From the NCBI GenBank assembly GCA_947472795.1, contig CANJBL010000004.1, positions 1-64,000 on the forward strand: 64,000 nt of DNA. Direction: 5' to 3'. Below are positions 33,113 through 40,485 of this stretch, one piece after another. This stretch comes from Fidelibacterota bacterium (GTDB lineage: Bacteria > Pseudomonadota > Alphaproteobacteria > Rhodospirillales > Rhodospirillaceae). Position numbers and translations under genes: made by a program. How positions within the stretch are numbered: the first letter of the stretch is position 1; the number at the start of each line of letters is the position of its first letter. The notes beneath the pieces are model-generated. The model had not been told where the DNA came from, made no database searches, and saw only the letters and a list, made by a program, of their open reading frames with translations.

Positions 33113-33478
33113 AAACGTAAACCTTTCTCAAAGTGTGGAGCGACCATAGCAGACACAGTTTTGCACCTGCGACTCGACCATTGGAGATTGAAAGACCCAA
33201 CAGGAAGTGTTCGAATTTTAGTTAAGACTCGCTATGAAGTGTACAATTTCGTCACAAAACGGAACTACGGATAGCGTCTGACCCGCTCTCCCACGACGCG
33301 CGGTAGAAGATTACAGGATCACGCCCACCCAATGTTTCAGCGTGTAATCCGCCCCAAATGAACATTGCATTAAAATGATGGAGCCCATAGGGCTTGATCG
33401 AGAACGCATGAGAACCGGTGGTTTAGTGAACCGGACACAAAACAAAAAAACCGTGCGTTTCGTTGGGGATATTTGGCC
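33113..33478. other. 366-bp intergenic region
   Basis: It carries the promoters of ndh (minus) and of the EAL-like gene (plus). Two inverted repeats are visible: GATTACA 33309-33315 / TGTAATC 33343-33349, and CCGGT 33415-33419 / ACCGG 33430-33434. No coding frame or RNA gene is evident. GGGGA near 33466 may be the ribosome-binding site for the gene at 33479. Confidence 0.5.
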
Positions 33479-34750
33479 ATGAGCGATACGACACATACGT
33501 CGGGGGCGCCGAAAGTCGTTCCGCATCCACGCGCGCAACTGACCAAGCCGCATGACCTGCGTTCGCTGGTCCACGACATGAGCCAGTGGCGTCACGCGCC
33601 CGTCGATAACGTGCAACTCATCATCATCAGCCTGGGCGGCGCCGTGCCGCAGGCCAAGCATACACCCGAGATGCTGCAACAGATCGGCAACGGCTTGTGC
33701 AATCTCGCCGGCCAGCGCGGCATCCGCATCTATCAGGTGGCGCCCGCCGACTACGCCGTGCTCGTGCGTGTGTCGGGCCAACTGCTCATGGATCTGATCC
33801 GCGACCTGAAGGTCGAACTGTTGCGGGTGGTGGAACGCCACTGCCCCGAAAACTTCGGCGCCATCAACCAGAACCGCTTTGTGATGGTGTTCAACCTCAC
33901 GGAACACTACCGCGCCGCCGCGGAGCGCGTGGCGAAGTACGCCGCCGACGCGCAGAAGTCCCAGGACCCGGAAGTGCAAGCGCAGCGCGCCCTGCGCCCG
34001 CTGTCGCCGGAAGACCTGGACAACGTGCTGCACGCCTTCAAGAAGTTCGGCTCGGACAAGTTTCTGAAAGCCTTCATGCGCGATCAGACGGTGATGCGCC
34101 ATAGCGGCGGCGTCTTCGAACCCGTCATGCATGAGTACTTCATCAGCATGGACTCCCTGCGCAAGCCGCTGTTCATCGATGTGGAGATGCGCGCCTCGGG
34201 CGCGCTGTTCAACGATTTCACGCGCGTGCTGGATCAGATCATGCTGCGCGCGTTCAAGCACGATACGCTGCCTCCCAACATGCCCTTCTCGATCAACGTC
34301 AACGTCGTGACGGTATTCACCGCCGCTTTCGCCGACTTCATGGACCAGACGCCGAAAGATGTGCTGTCGCGCATGACCTTTGAATTCCGCCAGGCGGACA
34401 TCGTCGAGCACTTCGATGAATTCGAAATCGCGCGCGGCATGATCAACGCCATGGGTGCTGCGATCGGCGTGGACAAGATCTTTCCCCAGACGCTGGGCCT
34501 GGTCGATCTGGACTACATCGGCGCGAAATACGCCAAGGTCCTGTGGCGCGACAGCGCCGAAGACGTGCTGCGCGAGCGCGGCAAGACCTTCCGCTACATG
34601 CTGGAATGCGGGCTGACACCCATCCTGATCCGCGTGGATAGCGCGCGCGCGCTGGAAGTCGGCGCGCAATTGGGTGTCGATACCTATCAGGGCTTCCTGA
34701 TGGACGAGACCCTGCGCAAGGGCGCACCGCCAAAGGCGAACGTGGCATAG
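33479..34750 (+). CDS. Degenerate EAL-domain protein
   Basis: 423 residues, soluble. The C-terminal part from about 240 has the EAL fold pattern (PFSINVNVVTVFTAAFADFM; MTFEFRQADIVEHFDEF; LVDLDYIGAKYAKVLW; GVDTYQGFLMDE in place of the usual GxxxxQGxxxG), but the EAL signature itself and the main metal-binding acids are missing. It is unlikely to hydrolyse cyclic di-GMP and may bind it or act as a protein-interaction module. The N-terminal 230 residues are helical and charged, with no known domain. ATG 33479 is preferred over a TTG two codons earlier. Confidence 0.65.
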   Translation: MSDTTHTSGAPKVVPHPRAQLTKPHDLRSLVHDMSQWRHAPVDNVQLIIISLGGAVPQAKHTPEMLQQIGNGLCNLAGQRGIRIYQVAPADYAVLVRVSGQLLMDLIRDLKVELLRVVERHCPENFGAINQNRFVMVFNLTEHYRAAAERVAKYAADAQKSQDPEVQAQRALRPLSPEDLDNVLHAFKKFGSDKFLKAFMRDQTVMRHSGGVFEPVMHEYFISMDSLRKPLFIDVEMRASGALFNDFTRVLDQIMLRAFKHDTLPPNMPFSINVNVVTVFTAAFADFMDQTPKDVLSRMTFEFRQADIVEHFDEFEIARGMINAMGAAIGVDKIFPQTLGLVDLDYIGAKYAKVLWRDSAEDVLRERGKTFRYMLECGLTPILIRVDSARALEVGAQLGVDTYQGFLMDETLRKGAPPKANVA

Positions 34751-34763
34751 AGCTTTCCACTAA

Positions 34764-34957
34764 CTGTCATCCCCGCGCTTGCCGGCGAAGAGCCGGCAAA
34801 TATTCTTCGCCGCGCATTCTATTGCGCGCCCGGGGATTCATTGTGCCAAACAACTCTGCCAAAGCATTTTGATGAATGGACCCCGGCTCGCACGGAGCCT
34901 GTCCTCGGGCCGCGCTTCGCGTGGACCCGGGGGCTTGGCCGGGGTGACGAGAGGAGT
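34764..34957. repeat. Dispersed palindromic intergenic repeat
   Basis: The block starts GTCATCCCCGCGCTTGCCGG and ends with CCGGGGTGACGAG, complementary ends of the kind found in alphaproteobacterial interspersed palindromes. Inner segments also pair (CTTGCCGGC with GCCGGC). It fills the gap between the EAL-like gene and the convergent isomerase gene and may serve as a terminator for both. Confidence 0.65.
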
Positions 34958-34965
34958 TAGCCGCG

Positions 34966-35763
34966 CTATTTCGTGGGCTTCGCGTCTTTTACGCCGATGC
35001 CCCAATCCTTCGCCCAGCCAAGGCCCGCGAGCGTGCCGGCGCGCGGATTGTATTCGGCGCCCACCCAGCCGTCGTAGCCGTGAGCGTCGAGCAAATCGAA
35101 GATGAAGTGCCAGTTGATCTCGCCAAGCTTGTCGGGCTCGTGGCGGCCGGGCACGCCGGCCACTTGCACGTGGCCGATGATATCGAAGTTGTTCTCGAGG
35201 AATTCACCCAAATTCCCGCTCATGCGCTGCGCGTGATGCAGGTCATAGAGAAGGGCCAGATGTTTGTGTTCGATATGGCGGATCATATCGGCGGCATCAT
35301 CGGGCTGCGACAGGAAATAGCCCGGCATGGAAATGGGTTCGATCAACACCGTGATGCCTTGCTTCTGCGCCATCCCAGCGGCCCAAGCGAGATTTTCGAT
35401 GTAGGTGTCGAGCGCTGCTTCGCGCTGATCCTCGGTGATACAGCCGGCCATGACGTGCAGGCGCGTGCACTCGGTCATGTCGGCGTACTCTAAAGCGACT
35501 TCGATGGAATCGCGGAATTCCTTCTCACGGTTCGGCAACGCCGCGAGGCCACGCTCGCCGGCGGCGTAATCGCCCGGCGGCGCGTTCATGACCGTGAGCG
35601 TCACGCCCGCCATGGCGATGCGGTCGGCGACTTCGTTGGAATCAACATGGTAAGGAAACTGGTACTCGACGCCCCGGAAGCCCACCTCGGCGGCGGCGGC
35701 AAAGCGGTCGAGGAACGGTACCTCGGTGAACAGCAGGGACACATTGGCAGAAAAACGCGGCAT
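34966..35763 (-). CDS. Hydroxypyruvate isomerase-like (OtnI/Hyi) TIM-barrel protein
   Basis: 265 residues. It reads as a xylose-isomerase-like TIM barrel of the Hyi group: PRFSANVSLLFTEVPFLDRF, GFRGVEYQFPY, VLIEPISMPGYFL (metal-binding Glu), ALLYDLHHAQRM (Asp and His), HVQVAGVPGRHEPDKLGEINW and GAEYNPRAGT (second metal-binding Glu). The group isomerises hydroxypyruvate with tartronate semialdehyde or 2-oxo-tetronates. AGGAG five bases before ATG 35763 fixes the start. It follows the ELM1 gene by 8 bp in the same operon. Confidence 0.85.
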   Translation of the reverse strand: MPRFSANVSLLFTEVPFLDRFAAAAEVGFRGVEYQFPYHVDSNEVADRIAMAGVTLTVMNAPPGDYAAGERGLAALPNREKEFRDSIEVALEYADMTECTRLHVMAGCITEDQREAALDTYIENLAWAAGMAQKQGITVLIEPISMPGYFLSQPDDAADMIRHIEHKHLALLYDLHHAQRMSGNLGEFLENNFDIIGHVQVAGVPGRHEPDKLGEINWHFIFDLLDAHGYDGWVGAEYNPRAGTLAGLGWAKDWGIGVKDAKPTK

Positions 35764-35771
35764 CACTTCTC

Positions 35772-36764
35772 CTAGGCGGCCTGGTGGCGCAGAAGGCCGT
35801 CGATGGCGCGGGCCACCTCGCCCGCTGGATTGAGCGGCGGATGATCCCAGGCGTTGAACGATCCTTCAAAGGCGCGCGCGAGCCCCAGGCCGTATAATTC
35901 CTGATGCAGGCGCGCATGCTTGGGCGCGACCATGCCTTCCGGCGCATAGATATAGACTGGCGCCCGGGTTGCACAGGCCTCCGTGCACATGGAGACGGAA
36001 TCCCCTGTCACGACAATGGCATCGGCCAGAGCGAGATAGCCGAGATAGGGGTTATCGCCGGCATTGATGCCCCTTTGGCTCCATAGGAAAGCGTGACGTG
36101 GGCCGGGAATCGCCGCCACCAAAGCGGCCTCGGCGGCGGGGCCCGTGCGACGTGAGGTGGCCAGAAGCACGGACGCCCCGGCAGCGCTGGCCATGGCCTG
36201 GACCTGCTCGCCCAGCGTGCGGGCGATGCTTTCGGGGAAGGGACGCTGATGGGTAGCGCCGCCGACAAGAAGGGCGATGCGCGGTTTTGGCAGCGCGGCA
36301 AAACGTGGGGCCCATATCTCCCCCGCCGCTTTTAATTTTGCTTCCGTAAGCCGATGCGGCGCGCCGGTGATGGCGAGGACACGGGCGGAAGGAGTCTGGT
36401 GCGTATCATGACGCGGAACTGCAATGAGATCGAAATCTTCGGCGCCGCTGCCGGGATTCATCAGTTGCACGAGGCGCACGGATTTTGGCCCGGCCTTGCG
36501 CTTGATCCAGCGCGCGATGGGCGCGGTGCGCCGGCCCGCCGCGATGACCAGATCGGGCCAGGGCGCTTGGAGGCCACAACGGTTCTCTGGCGCGACGCCG
36601 AGCACGCTGGCCCCCATGAGCACATTCGGAAGACGTGCCAAAGGCGTGTACCTGATCTCCTTCACCGTGAAAGGACGCCCCAGCGACTCCGCCACGCCCA
36701 ACGCCTGCGCGACGTTTCCGGCGCGGTCGTCGGTGAGGACCCAGATTAGAGGCGCGTTGCTCAT
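35772..36764 (-). CDS. ELM1 family protein (DUF1022)
   Basis: 330 residues. Typical features: WVLTDDRAGNVAQALGVAESLG at the start, PDLVIAAGRRTAPIARWIKR, LVQLMNPG, ITGAPHRLT, and ADAIVVTGDSVSMCTEACATRAPVYIY, similar to GT-B glycosyltransferase donor-site regions. The plant relative ELM1 acts in mitochondrial fission; the bacterial role is unknown. Given the fold, an activity on nucleotide-linked sugars has been suggested. GGAG five bases before ATG 36764 supports this start rather than the longer frame. Confidence 0.8.
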   Translation of the reverse strand: MSNAPLIWVLTDDRAGNVAQALGVAESLGRPFTVKEIRYTPLARLPNVLMGASVLGVAPENRCGLQAPWPDLVIAAGRRTAPIARWIKRKAGPKSVRLVQLMNPGSGAEDFDLIAVPRHDTHQTPSARVLAITGAPHRLTEAKLKAAGEIWAPRFAALPKPRIALLVGGATHQRPFPESIARTLGEQVQAMASAAGASVLLATSRRTGPAAEAALVAAIPGPRHAFLWSQRGINAGDNPYLGYLALADAIVVTGDSVSMCTEACATRAPVYIYAPEGMVAPKHARLHQELYGLGLARAFEGSFNAWDHPPLNPAGEVARAIDGLLRHQAA

Positions 36765-37023
36765 TCTTACTCCGGCGCAAGGTTCATCATCTTCCACCAT
36801 CCGGCGGTCAGCGGCCACCAATCTTGTGCGGCGCAAAACGCAAAAATTGGAAATAATTTCTGGGGAACAACATCCCCATGAAATGTGTTTCTCAGGCCAC
36901 AACGTCTTTCAGTCTTTTCACGCGACCTTCTCTTGCGCAAATGCCGCACCAAGCGGACCATGCGGGCTCTAGATTGGGATCGGGGGATCAGGGGGATAGA
37001 TTAGGCAACCCGCGGAGATGCAC

Positions 37024-37230
37024 ATGACCACGTCCAATATCGAGAAGCGCCCAGAACATCATGACGAAAAACTTCCGGCGTACCGCACGGAAGCCGTCTC
37101 TACCTGGCATGATCTCGCGGGCCATTGGCTGCGCGCGCCGACGGGGGAATCCCTTGATGTGACGGCGGCCCGCCGGCTTGCGGCGGTGCAGCGCTGGCGC
37201 GGCCTGGCGCAGGATGGCGCGCAGCTTTAG
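37024..37230 (+). CDS. Small hypothetical protein
   Basis: 68 residues, soluble: TWHDLAGHWLRAPTGESLDVTAARRLAAVQRWRGLA. I recognise no family. GGAG at a good distance favours ATG 37024 over ATG 37018. It lies at the left edge of the lower-GC patch, with nothing obviously linking it to neighbours. Confidence 0.5.
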   Translation: MTTSNIEKRPEHHDEKLPAYRTEAVSTWHDLAGHWLRAPTGESLDVTAARRLAAVQRWRGLAQDGAQL

Positions 37231-37298
37231 CGATATCTTGCACTGCTTGAGAAATTGGCCGTTTTAGACAGCTATTGAATTTGCCTATCTCAACACTC

Positions 37299-37514
37299 AT
37301 GCTTAGCAGTATGCAAAAATCAAAAAAGCTGCAAAACGATATACACTCGACATCAAAGCCATCAGCCCTGCAAGCAGGGGCAGAACGGGTGAAAGACCCA
37401 GCCGCCGTAGCTTTAGGTAGAAAGGGCGGCAATGCGCGGTCCGTGAAGCTTAGCGCGGAACGGCGGTCGCAAATAGCTCATCAGGCAGCAGTGAAGCGAT
37501 GGAAGAGTGATTAA
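37299..37514 (+). CDS. Small basic protein with KGG / RRSQIAxxAAxxRW motif
   Basis: 71 residues from ATG 37299 (other starts: TTG 37275, ATG 37311). The C-terminal half VALGRKGGNARSVKLSAERR SQIAHQAAVKRWKSD carries the pattern LGRKGG-x-AR ... LS-x-ERR-x-x-IA-x-x-AA-x-x-RW, which recurs in many small bacterial proteins of unknown function and at the ends of some mobile-element proteins. The charge suggests nucleic-acid binding (inference). It converges on the third gene of the HigBA operon, overlapping it by 4 bp. Confidence 0.55.
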   Translation: MLSSMQKSKKLQNDIHSTSKPSALQAGAERVKDPAAVALGRKGGNARSVKLSAERRSQIAHQAAVKRWKSD

Positions 37515-37984
37515 GCCGCTCTGTCATCCCGGAGCTGAGTGATTTCCTCAACGTCTTGCGTGAAATCAAGGATCATCTGGATTGGTTTTTGATCAGAGTG
37601 AATGTCATTATAGACATCAACGTCTGTCTTCAATTGAACGCAATCTCCCACAATTTGTTTTCGACGTTGACCAAATGCTTTCATCATATGTTCAAGTGGC
37701 GCGTGGTCCAGTTCTGCCCACAGAGTGTATTGAACTCCGGATTTCGTTACGCGGACCGCGTGATTAACTCTGTACTTTCGACCATATCGATCGGTCCGAT
37801 ATTCCTGTCGAAGTGCAGTTACCATGTCCTCTGTAAGTTTTTCCAGAGGGTCTACTTTTCGCGTCTGAATTAGTCCTTTCCGCACGCCCCAAACAACGGC
37901 ATCGCGTGGTGAAGCCGGGGTATGCCCCATTTCTGATTCAAAGCTATGCCAAATATCCTGTAATTGTTCGTTGTATGTCGCCAT
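37511..37984 (-). CDS. Protein of unknown function, third gene of the HigBA operon
   Basis: 157 residues, soluble, mixed alpha/beta. Notable parts: LQDIWHSFESEMGHTPASPRDAVVWGVRKG at the N-terminus, then DRYGRKYRVNHAVRV and AELDHAPLEHMMKAFGQRRKQIVGDCVQL. I recognise no domain. It starts 7 bp after the higA stop codon on the same strand, so it is almost certainly co-transcribed with the toxin-antitoxin pair. The GC content is lower than in the flanking chromosome, like higBA. Possible roles: chaperone, second antitoxin, or effector; all are guesses from context. Confidence 0.7.
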   Translation of the reverse strand: MATYNEQLQDIWHSFESEMGHTPASPRDAVVWGVRKGLIQTRKVDPLEKLTEDMVTALRQEYRTDRYGRKYRVNHAVRVTKSGVQYTLWAELDHAPLEHMMKAFGQRRKQIVGDCVQLKTDVDVYNDIHSDQKPIQMILDFTQDVEEITQLRDDRAA

Positions 37985-37990
37985 GAGGTC

Positions 37991-39118
37991 CTATCCTGTG
38001 ACTGGCACTTCGTGACCCCACCCGTCGACAACTGCGCCAGATACAGCTGCCTCACGTACTTTCACTAGATATCTAGTTAACCAATCCCACCTATCCAAAC
38101 GTCTCCGCAATTGCCCGACAACGATACCCGGGTGCACCTGCAACCGCTTTGCGAATCCGAGCACATCTCGTTCGGAAATATATGGCTCCTTACGCGCAAT
38201 AAACTGTTCAATCTCGGCTGCAGGCACACAAAAATCACTGGCAGCAAGGTTAGCTATCTTTTCTTCAACCGAAAGATTGCCATCAGACCTTGATGCTTCT
38301 CCCTCAAGGTCTGCATCAACTATCTCGTTTTCCCTGCCGTGCTTTTGCAGAACGTGCTCAATTTCATGCCTAAGAACAAACCAAAAATTGTCGATTCTGT
38401 CGTATCGAAGAGACATACCTATTACGGGAGATTTGCCTAACCAGAAACACGCGCCGTCAATTTTTGATGTTGGCAACGCCTCTACCAACACAAATCGGAC
38501 TCCACACTCAGATAGAATTTTAGGAACCTGTCGCGCATCAACTGGGTCCACCATTAGTGAGCGAAGGAGCGGAAGAGTATCCCGCAATGCTCGTTCCGAG
38601 TAATTTGGAACAACCATTTCTTTTGCTATCTGTTTAACCCGAAAGAGCCATGCCAATTGAATCGGCAGCACTTCATCATAGCTCTGCTTTTTAGCTGCAT
38701 GAGCAATATGGGGAATTTCTTCAGGGTTTTTCACATCAAAAAAGCGCGCCATCTCTGCTTCTAGTATGGCGGCATTAGAATCTGTGAGCCAACCTCGCTT
38801 TATCATCTCACGTACAGGATACACGGATTGAAGCCGCCCACGCCGCGCAACATTGGGATCGGGGTCCCGCGCGCGTGCCAAGTCATAAGAGTTTTGCAAG
38901 TTCGCAAAAAGCTCAGCCGGCACGTCAAAAGCGTCTCCAAGCGCCTTAGCCATATCAGCGCTAATGCCCCGCTTGCCGGAAATAATCAAATTCACCGCCG
39001 ACTCTGTAATACCAAGCACGTATGCAAGGTCACGCTGAGTCCATCCACGCGCTTCCAGTTCCTCCCGGATAAAATGCCCTGGCGGGGGCACATCGACTAA
39101 ATTTATGTCTGCACTCAT
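37991..39118 (-). CDS. higA: HigA antitoxin: XRE HTH fused to ImmA/IrrE metallopeptidase-like domain
   Basis: 375 residues. An N-terminal HigA-type helix-turn-helix (PGHFIREELEARGWTQRDLAYVLGITESAVNLIISGKRGIS) binds DNA and, in the family, the toxin. The C-terminal part is an ImmA/IrrE-like domain with the zinc motif RHEIEHVLQKHGRE (HExxH) near 250. Ordinary HigA is about 100 residues, so this is a long two-domain form; the peptidase domain may allow regulated self- or partner cleavage. ATG 39118 is 16 bp after the higB stop. Confidence 0.85.
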   Translation of the reverse strand: MSADINLVDVPPPGHFIREELEARGWTQRDLAYVLGITESAVNLIISGKRGISADMAKALGDAFDVPAELFANLQNSYDLARARDPDPNVARRGRLQSVYPVREMIKRGWLTDSNAAILEAEMARFFDVKNPEEIPHIAHAAKKQSYDEVLPIQLAWLFRVKQIAKEMVVPNYSERALRDTLPLLRSLMVDPVDARQVPKILSECGVRFVLVEALPTSKIDGACFWLGKSPVIGMSLRYDRIDNFWFVLRHEIEHVLQKHGRENEIVDADLEGEASRSDGNLSVEEKIANLAASDFCVPAAEIEQFIARKEPYISERDVLGFAKRLQVHPGIVVGQLRRRLDRWDWLTRYLVKVREAAVSGAVVDGWGHEVPVTG

Positions 39119-39134
39119 GGCTTCATCCCAAGGG

Positions 39135-39431
39135 TCAGTGCGTATCGCCGATTTCGGCAACAATTATTGTTGGAGGCGTTGTCGCCTCATTCAATTCAAA
39201 GACAATCCGGTATTGATCGTTTATTCGGATTTGCCGCAAACCCTCTTTGTCTCCTTCCAGCTTCTTGTAGTTAAGGCTTTTCCAATTTCTTAGAGTCCGC
39301 TCATCAGGAGCTGCTTCCAGAAAGATTAATTTCTCTCGGCACGTCTTTATGACTGCGAAAGGGAGCTTTAGCTCATGCGCCCGCTCCGTCCGTATGAGGG
39401 CAAGGCGCTTATCGCGAAACTCGATCTTCAT
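39135..39431 (-). CDS. higB: HigB/RelE-family toxin
   Basis: 98 residues. KIEFRDKRLALIRTERAHELKLPFAVIKTCREKLIFLEAA, key pattern RDKRLALI at the start, then RTLRNWKSLNYKKLEGDKEGLRQIRINDQYRIVFEL: the typical RelE/HigB fold with the basic catalytic patch. HigB toxins cleave mRNA on ribosomes. The toxin-first gene order is characteristic of higBA. The ATG lies 2-3 bases after the predicted transcription start, so the message is probably leaderless. Confidence 0.85.
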   Translation of the reverse strand: MKIEFRDKRLALIRTERAHELKLPFAVIKTCREKLIFLEAAPDERTLRNWKSLNYKKLEGDKEGLRQIRINDQYRIVFELNEATTPPTIIVAEIGDTH

Positions 39432-39433
39432 AC

Positions 39434-39467
39434 GACATCAATATAGGCCTACTCCTTTGGATGTCAA
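39434..39467 (-). promoter_or_regulatory. Promoter and operator of the higBA operon
   Basis: On the minus strand a perfect -35 TTGACA (39467-39462), a 16-bp spacer and a -10 TATATT (39445-39440) end 8 bp before the higB ATG at 39431. The inverted repeat GACATC (39465-39460 read on the minus strand) / GATGTC (39439-39434) brackets the promoter, with the palindrome TAGGCCTA between, a fitting HigA operator. Confidence 0.7.
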
Positions 39468-39670
39468 TTATCGAATTACCGCAATGCGTAAATTTCACAA
39501 TTATGCTTAGCGCTAAGTATATAATTTGCAGGCATTATTCTAACTTACTGGGCGCCGCCATATTGAAAGGCCTCCCACTAGTCTCGGTTTACACCGACAA
39601 TTGTGCAGCCCTCGCAAGCCAGCTAAAAATCCCCCTCGTTCTGTAACCTTCTTCAGGTGGGATTTTCCTC

Positions 39671-40360
39671 ATGCCTTCGCCAAACCGCAATGTCCGCCAG
39701 CAGGCGGCCGGGCTGACCGTTGCCAAGATCCTGCTCGACATCAAAGCGGTGAATTTCCGCCCGCAAGAGCCTTATAAACTCACGGCAGGCTGGGCGAGCG
39801 CGGTGTACATCGACTGCCGCAAGCTGATCTCGTTCCCCAAGGAGCGCCAGACAGTCACCGCCCTGGCGAAAGCTGAAATCCTCGAGAGCGTCGGCGCAGG
39901 CAAGTTCGACACCGTGGCCGGAGGCGAGACCGCCGGCATCCCCTATGCCGCATGGATCTCGGACGCGCTGAACGTGCCCATGCAGTACGTGCGCAAGAAG
40001 CCCAAAGGTTTCGGCCGCATGGCGCAGATCGAAGGCGAGCTCACCGAAGGCCAGCGCGTGGTGCTGGTGGAAGACCTGGCCAGCGACGGCGGCTCCAAGG
40101 TGCTGTTCGTGAAGGCCCTGCGTGATGCCGGCGCGGTGTGCGAGGACTGCCTCGTGGTGTTCTTCTACGGCGCTTTCCCCGGTGCCTTGGAAAGCCTCGC
40201 CCAGGACAATATCAATCTGCACTACCTGTGCACTTGGGCGGACGTGATCAAGGTCGCCGAGGACGGAAAGTACTTCCCGCAGGATGCGATTGCCGGCGTG
40301 AAGGAATTCCTGAAAGACCCCGTGGCCTGGTCCGTGGCGCACGGCGGCAAAGGGACGTAA
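39671..40360 (+). CDS. pyrE: Orotate phosphoribosyltransferase
   Basis: 229 residues. It joins orotate to PRPP to give OMP in pyrimidine synthesis. The PRPP loop reads RVVLVEDLASDGGSK, with ASDGGSK in place of the commoner (I/V)TTGGS, so the acidic pair ED is kept. KLTAGWASAVYIDCRKLI, FDTVAGGETAGIPYAAW and YVRKKPKGFG (catalytic Lys region) are typical. It stands alone between the HigBA patch and a palindromic repeat. Confidence 0.9.
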   Translation: MPSPNRNVRQQAAGLTVAKILLDIKAVNFRPQEPYKLTAGWASAVYIDCRKLISFPKERQTVTALAKAEILESVGAGKFDTVAGGETAGIPYAAWISDALNVPMQYVRKKPKGFGRMAQIEGELTEGQRVVLVEDLASDGGSKVLFVKALRDAGAVCEDCLVVFFYGAFPGALESLAQDNINLHYLCTWADVIKVAEDGKYFPQDAIAGVKEFLKDPVAWSVAHGGKGT

Positions 40361-40389
40361 AAAATCTGAGTTGGTCGAAGTTTTATCTG

Positions 40390-40483
40390 GTCATCCTGGG
40401 AATAAATCCCAGGATGACAGCGAGTGTTGGGCAGCAGCTCCAGCTTGAAATGTAATTCCCTGGAAAAGCCCAGGATGACGGCG
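40390..40483. repeat. Palindromic intergenic repeat
   Basis: GTCATCCTGGG (40390-40400) pairs perfectly with CCCAGGATGAC (40408-40418) around a 7-nt loop. A second, partial copy follows with CCCTGG and CCCAGGATGAC near 40470-40481. The same CCCAGG...ATGAC/GGGTGAC theme occurs at 46.1 and 63.4 kb. Confidence 0.75.
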
Positions 40484-40485
40484 AT

